From assembly GCF_020509005.1 (NCBI RefSeq), contig NC_063018.1:4154001-4218000 (forward strand): 64,000 nt of DNA. Direction: 5' to 3'. The notes below the pieces were generated by a model, which saw only the letters and a list, made by a program, of their open reading frames with translations, searched no databases and was not told where the DNA came from. Below are positions 36,471 to 46,650 of this stretch, piece by piece. The translations under genes were made by a program, and so were the position numbers. The stretch is from Fulvia fulva (Eukaryota; Ascomycota; Dothideomycetes; Mycosphaerellales; Mycosphaerellaceae). Within the stretch, counting starts at the first letter, position 1; every line of letters begins with the position of its first letter.

Positions 36471-36990
36471 TGTCAGGGCGAGAGCCTGGCCTGTGAGATG
36501 CAAGGGTGAAAGCGAGAATGCAGGTGCGAAGTGCAGATGCAAAAGGGTATGGTATGATTGCTACACAAAACAAAAGACGAAGAAAGCAAGAGAGGCCTGG
36601 GGAAGGCCAGATATTTATACGCGACCCTCGCGAGTGCGTGTCCCCGCATCAACAGGGCTAACCCGTGCGAAGCCGCGCTCAGCAGCTTTGCTCAAAACCT
36701 TATTCCAACCTGCCCTACGTTCCGAGTCTTCCACGTGCTTCTTCCAGGGTCCAGCGCAGTCGCGGGTGCTCGCGGGAGTGCCGTGAGTCACACAGTCACG
36801 AGCCGAAGTGAATCTGTCAAGGTTGGGTAGAGGGGTGAATTTGGAGGGCTGGGTCCCGTAGTGAATGTTGCGGGGCATATGATTCTTGGCGCTCACACAC
36901 CAAGCTGGACTGTCACTTCTTGACGACTTCTGAGCACTCTGAGGCTCTTCTGTCCCCACCTTCTGAACACTCTGTGGGGAGACCATGACA
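36471..36990 (-). repeat. 5' LTR (520 bp) of the intact chromovirus
   Basis: Partner of 30,698-31,217. It drives the element leftward; the TATA-like box is at 36,611-36,619. Followed by TCTAG (36,991-36,995). Confidence 0.95.
36611..36619 (-). promoter_or_regulatory. TATA-like box of the chromovirus 5' LTR
   Basis: Minus strand reads TATAAATAT in an otherwise GC-rich LTR, correctly oriented for transcription of gag-pol. The same box is in the other LTR at 30,838-30,846. Confidence 0.55.
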
Positions 36991-37856
36991 TCTAGGGACT
37001 ACGGACCTCCTACTTAGGCAAGTCGGTACAGTACCTAGTATAGAAGGTCATCGCTAGTGTAGTCGTAAGGGCCCGCGAATCAGTACTAGCGTATAAGGGC
37101 ATTCGACCCGGAAACGAGCCGAACTACCGGGTAAGGGACGAACAGCTAGCAACACGGTAGGAAGGTGAGAAGTCGTTTGTAGAGCAACTATAGAAAGAGA
37201 GGTGGAATAACTAGGGTGTAGGGCATAGTAGACGCCCTTAGCCAGCGGGACAACCTAAGGAATGGTTAGCTACGAAATCCGCGGTCAAGCACCCCCCGAA
37301 GCTCATCTACTACCGCCTTACGAGGGTATAGAGTAGCATAGCAACCTAACTGCGAAGCGAACACATCGGCCTCTAGGGGTACCTATTATAGAGGAAGGTT
37401 CTAGGATACACGAATACTAGCTGCCCCTACGGCTATCGCTCCCAGAACGTACGGCACGTACTCCTCGTCTGTCCGAGGTGGTCGCTAGGAAGGGGGGAGT
37501 AGATGGCAAAGGCGAGGAACCGGACGATTAGGGCACTTCTTAACAACGCTAAGGACCTACGGCGCATTACGAACTGGATACTAGAGAAGGGCTGGCTAGA
37601 ACAGTACCGCCTAGTAGGAGCAGTGTAGGAAGAGAGGGCACGACGTAGCGCGAGAAGACCGGCTAGGAGCGGGGGCTAACGGGGTAGTGACATGGACTAC
37701 GCACGTTCAGGGGGAAAGCTAATCTAGACAAGGAGTAGTCGGGGGCGGGAAGGGTTCTCACCTATTCGGGTTTCCCTTTGTACATAACAATAGATATATA
37801 CCTGCATAGGCCGGATAGGGTCCTAGAACAGGGGAATGACAAATCTATCTATCTAT

Positions 37857-39185
37857 CTATCTATATGCCATGTCCACTGGCAGTCCCTGGCTGCACCAGT
37901 ATTGACTCAGTCTCACTCCATGGAAACCAAGCAAAGACGTGCGCTCCTGCGGCGGAGCCTCCAGCCACTCTTCACAGGACTTCGCTATGCTCGGTGGGTA
38001 TCCTCCATGTGTTATTCCTACCTGGTGCGCGTGCGCCAGGGCATCCTTCTGCCATTTCAAGAACTCTCGTGCGTGTTCAGATTCGGAGCCTGAACTCTGC
38101 ACCCGAACAATTCTAGCCAGTAGATCGACCGGCATGCTGCTTTCACGCGTTCGAGCCATGAGATAGCATCCGTACACGATCTGGTACAATGGGTCTTTTG
38201 CATTGTTGGTGTACATCACCGGTGGGTCCCGCTGGTTGTGGCCGCGGCAAGCGTTCAGATCTTTATCCAGCTGCGCGCTCAAGGGTCGAAGGTCTTCCCG
38301 TCGTAGGTACTCATGATACCACGAGAACGCACTGCAGAACAGTAGGCTGAGGGTGGCCTCCTGGTGCCAATTTGTAGCTGCAATCTGCCTGGTAGCATAG
38401 GTCTTTGCGTCTTCACGTTTCCAAGGATTAGAGTGAAGCATGTTCGCAAACTGCTCCACATCAAAGCGCTGAACACTTTGCACTTTCTCTTTGAGCAATA
38501 CGTCCAGCATGCCTGGATGATATTCGATGATCGCCTTTCGTAGCTGGCGATGGATGATTTCAGTAGGATTCGGTAAACCATTGGGATAGTTGCTCAGCCA
38601 TTCTTCGACTGCCCTATAGACCACCTGTAGCACAGCAGGCTTCCTCAGAGTCTCTCGCAATTGCGTCAAGCCCAGCTCGCAGAACGTCTCCAGCTCAAGA
38701 ACTTTCCTTTCTTCGATTATGTCGAGCGGAAACCTGAAAATAGAGGCCAGTTCATGGGCGAAGTCGAGCGGCGCAGTGCCCCCTGCGTTCCAGTGAAGAA
38801 GAAGGTACTTGCCATAGACGAAAACATGATAAGTATCGGTCTTGTCGTGTGACGGTGTGACTTTGAGAGCGGAGAAGTTGTGATCCTGGAATTGCAGTCG
38901 AAGATTTCCAAGGTCGCTCAAAAGGTTGCTCTGACCACCGGTCACATACCATGACAGTATGCATTGCAAGGACAAGGCGTTGAGCGCTCGGCAGACCACG
39001 CTATTGGAGTCTCGGTAGTCTGAGCGTGGGTCGTCCACCAAACTTCGCTATGACTTTGCGAGTTCTTGTTCTTCGGGAAAGAGGCGCACGATTTGGGCAA
39101 GGTCCATGTTGTCATAGTTGGCGATGATGCGTAGCACAATTGGCTGGAGTTGGTTGAACTTGTTCGCGCCTTCAGCTGTAGCCAT
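37857..39185 (-). pseudogene. Unknown protein gene broken by a TAG and truncated by the LINE tail
   Basis: An ATG at 39,185 opens a frame of 45 codons ('MATAEGANKFNQLQPIV...'), then a TAG (39,048-39,050), then about 396 codons in the same frame to a stop at 37,857. I do not recognise the family. The protein is soluble-looking, rich in Leu, Glu and Arg, with no signal peptide or membrane segment. The stop is unusual: the last codons (TAT AGA TAG) are read from the ATCT tail of the LINE, so the original C-terminus has probably been lost to that insertion. The TAG could derive from CAG by a C-to-T change at CA, the same change that destroyed the neighbouring repeats. An intron covering the TAG is not excluded, though I see no good splice pair. 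Confidence 0.6.
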
Positions 39186-40793
39186 GTGAACAGAGTGTTG
39201 GTGCACTTTGAGAACTGTAGCTTCTGATCACCCAGCGAGCCTATATAGCTGGCATAGTGCAAGTGTTTGTCCATGCGACAAACCGCAGACTTCGAGACAT
39301 TGCGAGATGCGGACTACCTTTGTCTCGACTTGATCGCGCAAGCATCTGGAAGAGTCCGTACGCAAATGTCCTTGGTCTCTGTCGGTTCCATGCTGTATGC
39401 AGTTGTGCTGCACCCAGACAAGGCCAGTGTGCTTTGGGCGCCTGCGGTGGTGCTGTGTGCAAGTCCGCTGTGATAGTGATACCCGTCTGTGTTAATGGGC
39501 GTGCATTGTCAATGACCCCGAGACTACCAGAGACAGTGGCTGTAACCGTGCTGCCACGGATGCTGTTACCCCAATGCTTACCGTAACTGCTAACCACGTT
39601 CATGTCTGCAATTTTGCCGTGGGATGTTTTGTCTTTGCTCTGATAGCTGATCATCCTGCTCTTTGCCCGACTTGCCGTGATTCTATGAAGGATCTGGAGG
39701 CCCCAAGTGATGCCATCAAGGCATAACAGGTCGCTGTTCCCTTAGCGACAGCCCAGCTCATCGTAGCAGATGTACTGTCGGTTTTCTTCGTACGGTTGGA
39801 GAGGATGTGTCGTTCTAGCAGACAATACCCGCTGACCATACCGCTCAAGAGCGAGCGTGCAAGTACAGGGGTTCAGTCACGGCTCATGGCCCTTTTCACG
39901 TGGCCTCATATGCCCTCTCGTAAGTGCGGTTGAGCATCCATCTCTTGGAAGAGACAGCTGCCATATCGCGTCGCGCTCATTAACCGGGGTGATGGGCTTT
40001 GGCGTAGGCGAGTCGATCGAGGTATTGCTCTGTGCACAAACTATTAGATCGACCGGTGCGATGATGTCGCTTGGTCGTGTGATGTCCAGCGAAGGTACGT
40101 GCAGTCATCAAGTATCGCAAGATCGCCCGCGGAAGGTGGAGAAGTCGCTTCTGGGTGAAACCCGGCTTGATCAACATCTCCTCATGACCCAACCACTTCT
40201 TTCCCACATCAACACCATGTTCCATGAAGACCACATGAGCCCTCCCCAGAGTCGGTGAGCGTCATAACTCAGCATACACCCCCATACTTCCCCATCCCGC
40301 CAAGCCGACAGCGACAGCGAACCTCGCAGCGGCGCTTTCTGCCAACCACTCACAAGGCTGGAACAAGATCAGGAATGACGCTGTTCAGGTCGCGTGTTTC
40401 AAGTACATGCATGCATCAAGAATACTTTTAGTCTTTCGGAAGGACGATGCACTGCTATCCGCTGAGCATACCTGCCGTGAAGGTCCACATCCGTGTTCTC
40501 CTACTTCCTGGACTTCCTGTGCTGTGCTGTGCTGTGCTGTCAATGATGTCGACCAAGGCGGGCATCAAGATCCGAGAAGTGTTGCTCGGCTGGACGATTG
40601 CTGTCATTAGGTGGGTAGGAAGCAGTTTCGAAGGTTCGTTATTGGCCTTTCCGTGCGGCTTCCGTTCAGCCATAGGCACGAGCGGCTTATGTGTGAGTTT
40701 GAGGTATAAGTGAGTGGAGGGTTTGTTTGAAAGGTATTCTTCCCTTCTCCCCTCGACCTTACTTATCCAACACTTCTCAACATCGCAATCACC
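39186..40793. other. Intergenic, no gene recognised
   Basis: Only short uninformative frames. A pentanucleotide run (CTGTG)n of about 24 bases lies at 40,517-40,540. The 3' part presumably holds the promoter of the GH43 gene. Confidence 0.6.
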
Positions 40794-41884
40794 ATGACAT
40801 TCACACTCCTCCACGCATTCCTCCTCCCCGCCCTCATCAGAGCATCACCGCTCCTAAAACGAGACTACCCACCCGTCGGCGCCTGCTCAGGCAAATGTCA
40901 AGGCCGCCTCCACGATCCCGCCGTAATCTACCGCGAAGACACATCCACCTACTACCGCTTCACCACGAACGACGGCCTCCACACCGCCACGGCCCCAAGC
41001 ATCGAGGGTCCGTGGACAGACCAAGGCCCAGCCCTTCCGGACGGCTCCAGCATTGATTTACCAGGGAACAAGGATCTATGGGTATGCACAACCTTGCCAT
41101 CACGCAGATAATCCATGCACGGCTTACTGATTGAACCCCCCCAACCCAGGCTCCCGACCTCTTCCACTACCAAGAAACCTACTACCTCTACTACTCCGTC
41201 TCGCAAATAGGCTCCAAAAACTCCTCCATAGGCGTCGCCACCTCCCCCTCCCTCGACCCCGGCTCCTGGACCGATCACGGCTCCATCGGAATCCCTACCT
41301 CCCCGGATTACAACCGCATCGATGCCAACCTCTACTACCCCAGCGGCGGGTCCCCCGTTTTGAATTTCGGGTCGTTCTGGCAGAATATCTTCCAATTCTC
41401 CATGGAACCCTCTCTACTGAAGATCACTGGTGAGGCGAAGCATATCAGCCAAAACACCACCACTCGTCCAGCAGGTCTAGTAACGGGAGCGCAAGAGGGC
41501 GCGTACCTGTTCTTCTGGCAAGGGTATCATTACCTCTTCCTCTCAGGCGGGAATTGCTGTAATGAGCCTGGCCAGGGGAGTGGGCTTGCACCCGCTGGGG
41601 AGGAGTATCATATCCTCGTGTGCCGGTCTTCCGAGGCGTCGGGTGGCTTTGTGGATCGGCAGGGACGGGATTGTCTCAATGGGAATGGGGGGACGTTGTT
41701 GCTTGGTAGTCAGGGAGATGTGTATGCGCCGGGTGGGCAGGGGGTGATGTTTGACCCGAAGTTGAAGATGGTGGTTGTTTATTATCATTATGTCAAGCCG
41801 AGTGTGTCGTATGCGTATGATGATTTCTTCTTTGGGTGGAATAAGTTGGATTTTGAGGGTGGGTGGCCGAGGGTTGTGGCGTAG
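40794..41884 (+). CDS. Secreted GH43 enzyme, probable endo-1,5-alpha-L-arabinanase
   Basis: Two exons, 40,794-41,081 and 41,150-41,884 (intron 68 nt, GTATGC...CCCAG, phase 0), 340 aa. The start is an ATG in CACCATGA context. An N-terminal signal peptide (LLHAFLLPALIRA) is followed by a KR site. The five-bladed GH43 fold is indicated by its catalytic trio: base D41 in GRLHDPAVI, pKa-modulating D154 in NRIDANLYYP and acid E212 in GAQEGAYLFF. The length fits fungal arabinanases (about 320-350 aa). It would cut the arabinan side chains of pectin outside the cell. The 3' end converges on the TMLH gene with 114 bp between the stop codons. Substrate is inferred from family; other GH43 activities are possible. 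Confidence 0.9.
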
Positions 41885-41998
41885 GGGGTGGGAGATTGGA
41901 GATTGGAGCTGGGAGTAGATGAGATGGAGCGTATATACACTCACAAATCACGACTTGATGACATCCGACCACATCTTTCCCACTTCCTCGCTCGATCC

Positions 41999-43570
41999 CT
42001 ACCCCGTCACCGTTGAAAACGCTACATCCTCCTTGCTCAGCGCCACACTCCTGTACTTACTGATGAAATCATCCCTCGGGATATACCCTCCACACATCCT
42101 CCTCTTCCCCGTAAACGCCGCCCGCCCATGCAGCACTCTCCAATTGTCGAAAATGACCATCGTCCCCGGCTCAAGTCTGAACCAATACACATTCTTCGCA
42201 TCATTGAGTAACGCATCAAACTTCGCCGCAGCATCGTACCACCTCTCCATATCCTTAAAGTCCACGGCAATACCTGCGCGATCTGCATTGTTCCAGCGGA
42301 CCTGCGTGAGGTAACCCCCTTCTGGATCATGAGATAGGGTAGAGAACGCGTGTGATGGCTGGATAGAAATCCCCTCATTCCCGGAAGCGTGCGCGTACAC
42401 TCCCGTCTCGGCGAGGATCTTGTACGCCTCCCGGTCCTCGACATATAACTGTGTGGCAGCGCCAAAGCCGTCGACGAGGCTTGATTCGCCGCCCGTGCCG
42501 TCGGTATGGGAGAGCATGTGTAAGGCTTGCAGACCTGCGGGCTCGGTGAAGTAGGTGTTGTCGGTGTGCGGTTCGAGAGCTTCGGAGGTGTAGGCGGTGT
42601 CTTTGAGGGAGAGGTCGGAGGTGAAGTCGTAGAAGCCGCCGTAGTGGGTTTCGCGGATGGGGCCGATGGATTTGAGGAGAGTTTCTGTGGCTTCGGGGGT
42701 GACGGGTATGTCTTTGATGAAGCAGAAGCCGTGGGTGCGGATTTGGGTGAGGAGGGAGGCCATGCCGGGCTGCTTATCTACGGTGGAGTAGGAGACGGAT
42801 GGTGGCGAGTTCGAGATGTCGGCTTGCCAGATGGTGATGGGTGTGAGGCCGTAGCGGGACTGGGTCATTCTGTGACCTCTTCGCTTGAGGATCGAGGCGA
42901 CTGGTATTTCACTCGTGTGGCCATCACCGAAGGTGACTGTGACTGTGCTGTCGTTCGGTCCGGACAGATCGCAGCTGGTGATCTCTGTGTTCATGTTACC
43001 CTTGAGGACATTGATCTGGCGTTGGGCAGTGTCGACATTCCGACATTGAGAGCATGAGCAGTTGTCTCGTAGCCAACGTCCAGATATCGTTGTGGTGTGG
43101 TTGTCGGCCTCGTTGTAGAATTGCAATTTGCCATCATTAAACTGCAGTGTTAGTTCCGGGACCCCTTCGCCTTCAAATCTTGGTATGGGGTGCTAAGATG
43201 CATCAGTATTGGTCCATTACTCCCGATGAGAAGCATACTTACAGCAAGGTAGTCCGCATTCTTCAGATGATCAGGTTTTGCCGATGCTTGGAATGCCTTT
43301 GGCTGTGCCACCGCACGTTCGAAAGGTGCATCTTGTCCAAGTCGTGGGCTTTGGGTGTTCAGAGCAGGCTCTGCCCTCGCAGTCGTTGTATTCAGCTGTC
43401 TTCTACTACATCGGTGTATGTGTGTGAGTCGTCCAGTCGTGAAAGTGGTCCTGCCAAATTGACAGCCGAGGTGCTTCCTGCCCTGGTCAGCCAAGGAAAG
43501 AGGTCGGGGAGGTCATTGAGAGAGCATGGTACCTTGTCGTACCACGAATGGCAAACGAGAGTGTAGACAT
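41999..43570 (-). CDS. Trimethyllysine dioxygenase (first step of carnitine synthesis)
   Basis: The main exon, 41,999-43,141, is preceded by an intron 43,142-43,242 (GTAAGT...CTGCAG, 101 nt) and an exon from 43,243 upward ending '...KNADYLA'. That upstream frame has no ATG. A short first exon from the ATG at 43,570 (MSTLSFAIRG, mitochondrial-presequence-like) joined by a second intron is likely but its splice sites are unresolved. Motifs: N-terminal zinc-binding LRDNCSCSQC; Fe(II) site H-x-D in EPHTDNTYF and distal His in WRVLHGRAAF; C-terminal GKRRMCGGYIPRDDF. The pattern YGGFYDFTSD...AYT...PHTDNTYF...LVDGF is typical of TMLH rather than TauD or gamma-butyrobetaine dioxygenase. It would hydroxylate N6-trimethyllysine using 2-oxoglutarate. 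Confidence 0.88.
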
Positions 43571-44043
43571 GGTACTTCTGGCTATGTCAGCTCATCACGG
43601 TGTGCATGGTGGATTCATGTCACCGACAAGGTCGAGGGACATGTGAAATACACATGTAGCTCGGGAAAAAGCCCCACTCGAAGCTGATTGGACCACCAGG
43701 AAGTGGCGGTACGAGATAGTCAAAAGGCGAAGATATTGGATTCGTGTATACTTAACGTACACGGTAGAGAACCCACATCATAGTTTCAGCTTATCGTGTA
43801 CGACTAACATACACTGTTAGGAGAACTGCCGCATCCGTCTGCCGGATGTTACCCAAAAATCGTCGCATCGTGTTGCAGCAAAATGAAAGCTCCAGCGAAA
43901 AGTATTCATGCCCATCGTCCCCTTGCCAATCGTATACACTCCACTCTCTCAACTTCGGAAAACAATGGTAACCTGGTCCTCGACAGGCGCTGTGACCAAG
44001 AGTCTGCCAAAGTATCATACCTTCTTTCTCCATAGTTCACGCC
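43571..44043. other. Intergenic, no gene recognised
   Basis: Lies between the TMLH start and the F-box-like gene end (both minus). Nothing beyond expected promoter and 3' UTR sequence is visible. Confidence 0.5.
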
Positions 44044-45003
44044 TTACAAATTTTCATCGTCAGTGGCTCCCTCCTCATCTTCGTCGCCAGACAGATCTCC
44101 AGTGAGAGCGAGAGTGGTCGCCACCATGAGCCCGCTAGTCTGGTCATAAAGACCAACATCATCGGTGTCGTGATCCTCCCTCAGCTTCGTTGGCAGCACC
44201 TCCTTCGAGTACGAGAGCTGCCATCTCTCCTCCTTCGGGTTCGCGCTCTTGATCTTCCGAAACCTCTCTGCGCCATGGCTGTTGGAAGTGACAATGTCGC
44301 CCAGCAGCGGGAACATGCGACTGAGGGACTCTCGGTATGATGCATCCACCAGTAGAGTGATGATCGCAACTCCGACTGCCTCGTTCTCCACACCGAGTTG
44401 AACATAGCGATCGACTTCGGCTGGGTAGATAGTTGCAGTGCGAAGGTTGTACATGAGTGTGCGTGCGCGCATCATCTTCTTGTTAAGGTGAGACACGGCT
44501 TGGAAGTCGGACGTCCAATCTGCCTGGTGGTATTGGACCCAATCCTTGATGACGGCAGGGGTGAATAGGAAGAAGCTGGCCAAGACGTAATCGAGGGTGA
44601 TGTGACTGATGAATTGCAGCTTGTTGTAGCGCAGGGCCAGGGTGCGAGTTAGCTTTGGCGAAGAAGATCGCTCTAGAGCGAAGCGGAAGTTCATGCGTAC
44701 GGCATCGTAGAAGATGATTCTGGCCTCGCGGTGGAACTGCTTGTTGATACGCAGCAGAGCCATACCAGTTACGTGTAGACGATGGCGTGCCTCCATCTTC
44801 TCGTAGTGGTGCTTCATCGGGGATGGTGGCATGACTGGCTCCGTGTCTTGGGCAAGAGCCGACGGGGGAACGTAGACCACGGCAATGGGACGCTCGAATG
44901 CTGCCGCCGCCACGAGCTTGTAGATGACATTGCGCAGTTCCGGGGCCAAGTCGAAGAAACGGAGCTGGTGGAGCTCGCCCGCCTTGTCGAAGAAGCCGTA
45001 CAT
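44044..45003 (-). CDS. F-box-like protein of unknown function
   Basis: Single exon, 319 aa from the ATG at 45,003; the frame is open 37 codons further upstream but has no ATG there. Residues 16-31, RFFDLAPELRNVIYKL, match the short F-box-like LPPELRN.IY motif common in large families of plant-associated ascomycetes. The body is alpha-helical looking with an 'RLHVTGMALLRINKQFHREARIIFY' block, also typical of those families. The C-terminus is very acidic (SGDEDEEGATDDENL). If it is a true F-box protein it would recruit targets to an SCF ubiquitin ligase; that is inference. Confidence 0.75.
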   Translation of the reverse strand: MYGFFDKAGELHQLRFFDLAPELRNVIYKLVAAAAFERPIAVVYVPPSALAQDTEPVMPPSPMKHHYEKMEARHRLHVTGMALLRINKQFHREARIIFYDAVRMNFRFALERSSSPKLTRTLALRYNKLQFISHITLDYVLASFFLFTPAVIKDWVQYHQADWTSDFQAVSHLNKKMMRARTLMYNLRTATIYPAEVDRYVQLGVENEAVGVAIITLLVDASYRESLSRMFPLLGDIVTSNSHGAERFRKIKSANPKEERWQLSYSKEVLPTKLREDHDTDDVGLYDQTSGLMVATTLALTGDLSGDEDEEGATDDENL

Positions 45004-46650
45004 GTTGCCTGGGCTCGTGGCACCTCTTGTGGATAGTTCGACTCTCCTCCTATCTCTGCTGAAAGGCGGGCAGATAGAGACAAGTTGTGAGAAAGAGTCT
45101 CTCCTGAGGTACAAGAGGCGCCTTCACGTGTCGTGTGTTGTGAGAGCGTGACTTCCCATCGTGGCGTAGACCAAATCTGCGTTGGGAGAAGTGAATGGTC
45201 CATCTTGCAGCTTCGCGAGCGCACCTTTGGTCGGGGAAGTGAACCGACGGCTGCTTAGATCAGTGATTCAATGTTGTCTATCCGTCATCTTCCCAGTATA
45301 TGTGTATACAGATTGAAATGATAAGGAAAGCGAGGAGAGCCGGGTGTTCTCTTCACTTCGCAGCGGCCGTGTCTTATCATATAGGGTCGCTGAAAGTCGA
45401 CACAAAGGAGCTGTGCAACATGCATATGACCTCTACTCGTGGCTTTTGTATCATGTCTGGCCATTGGCTATGCATGTTCGACATCATCAGGCTTGTGCCC
45501 ACTGCTGCAGGCTAGCAGGAAATTCCGCTGCCCCTTCGGCAGCCAGCCTGTGCTGTAAAGGGAAGGGCTCGAATTCATCCAAATCCAGGACATATCGAGA
45601 CTCGGCTGCTGCGCTGGAAACAGCGGACAACGTTTGACGTCCGCGAAGTGCCATCTCCATTCTTTAATCCCCCAGGTCTTCCGCGCTGATTACCTTTGTG
45701 CCTGCTCTTTCGTGCCGGGTCGATATAGCAAAGTCCTCGATGTCCATGGTCCGGAAGTATGCACTGTCTCATCATATGGACCGCTTGTGTCGTGGCTTTC
45801 GTTATGGTCGCCGCTTCCGCACCAAGGAAGACAGAAGAACACGCACGATGGATGCTCTACTGTTTCAGACAGCACTGTGATGGTTCCGCGATGGAGCATG
45901 TCCAGACCATCGTAGTCCTCCATATCGGCGCTTGCTATCCATGACACCAATGTCCTCCTTCTCTTGCCTTGATTCTGCAACCCCTCTTTTCAGCCCAACA
46001 CTCCAGTGCAGCAGCATGATATGGTGCACGAGCATGATGCACGTGCAAAGGAGTTCGTCGATGTGTGGTACAGCTGGAGCAGATGATTGTGGATATCTAA
46101 ATTTAGCGCGGCCGGAAATGGACGCAGCAGCAGCAGCTTCCTTTTCGAAAAGTCGTTGGCAGCTGCTCCACCAACAGAACGACCACCACAGACCAAGAAA
46201 TCGCTCGTCAGGAAGATACCTGGCGACTTCTTAGACACCCCCAACACCACATATACCGCGATCGATGGGCTACTCCGCTCCCTCAGCCACCACCTTCACC
46301 GCACACGGCGACCTTCTTCTCGCACCCTTCTCAGCAGGAGCTGCTGGACTGTCGCAGACCGACTCGAGCTTCACCACGCGCCTCTGGCTAGCGGTATTTG
46401 GCCCACCGTAGAGGACACATCCTTCAAGGTGGGCGAAAACTGCTCCAATACAGGCTCTGCGACACTGGATTCGTCCGGAAGAGCCGCTCATCACCTATAC
46501 ATACCTCTTTTGGAAGAACCTGTTTGCACAAGCAAACGAATGAGGACCACTAGCAAGGTCTTCTTATGCGATAGCTAGACACGCCATCACCCTGTCCACG
46601 CACAGAACTGTGGGACAGCCAAATTTCTAAGCGACTCGAAACAGACTGCT
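45004..46650. other. Divergent intergenic region, no gene recognised
   Basis: 1.65 kb between the F-box-like gene (minus) and the kinase (plus). Short frames on both strands show no family resemblance. It probably carries both promoters and a long kinase 5' leader. Confidence 0.5.

Larger units (their letters stand above)
30698..36990 (-). mobile_element. Intact Gypsy/Metaviridae chromovirus, 6.3 kb
   Basis: Complete element: two 520-bp LTRs about 99.4 per cent identical by eye, a TCTAG target duplication, gag with a CCHC knuckle, and pol with protease, RT, RNase H, integrase and a chromodomain, all without internal stops. Base composition is normal, in sharp contrast to the hypermutated LINE on both sides. 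It is transcribed right to left. It is therefore a young, probably still competent insertion; activity is inference. Confidence 0.96.
26700..37866 (+). mobile_element. Second Tad-like LINE, interrupted by the intact chromovirus
   Basis: Pieces 26,700-30,697 and 36,991-37,866 form one plus-strand LINE. ORF1 region about 26,750-27,960. ORF2 starts near 28,000 with an apurinic-type endonuclease ('VVGDFNVYYPS', about 28,495-28,530, family GDFN.Hh..W). The reverse transcriptase has 'APGPDRIPNELLKK' (about 29,450-29,492), 'SLDISGAFDYV' (about 29,850-29,880) and 'GFVDDINILA' (about 30,117-30,145). After the insertion the RNase H region continues to a C-terminal zinc-finger-like block (C-P-Y-G-Y...H...C-P, about 37,420-37,475). 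The 3' end is an ATCT tail (37,841-37,866). Many TAG stops show it is dead. The 5' boundary is approximate. Confidence 0.85.

Noticed and set aside
44044..45114. Upstream-extended start of the F-box-like gene
   Set aside because: The extension has no ATG; the first ATG in frame is at 45,003 and directly precedes the F-box-like motif.
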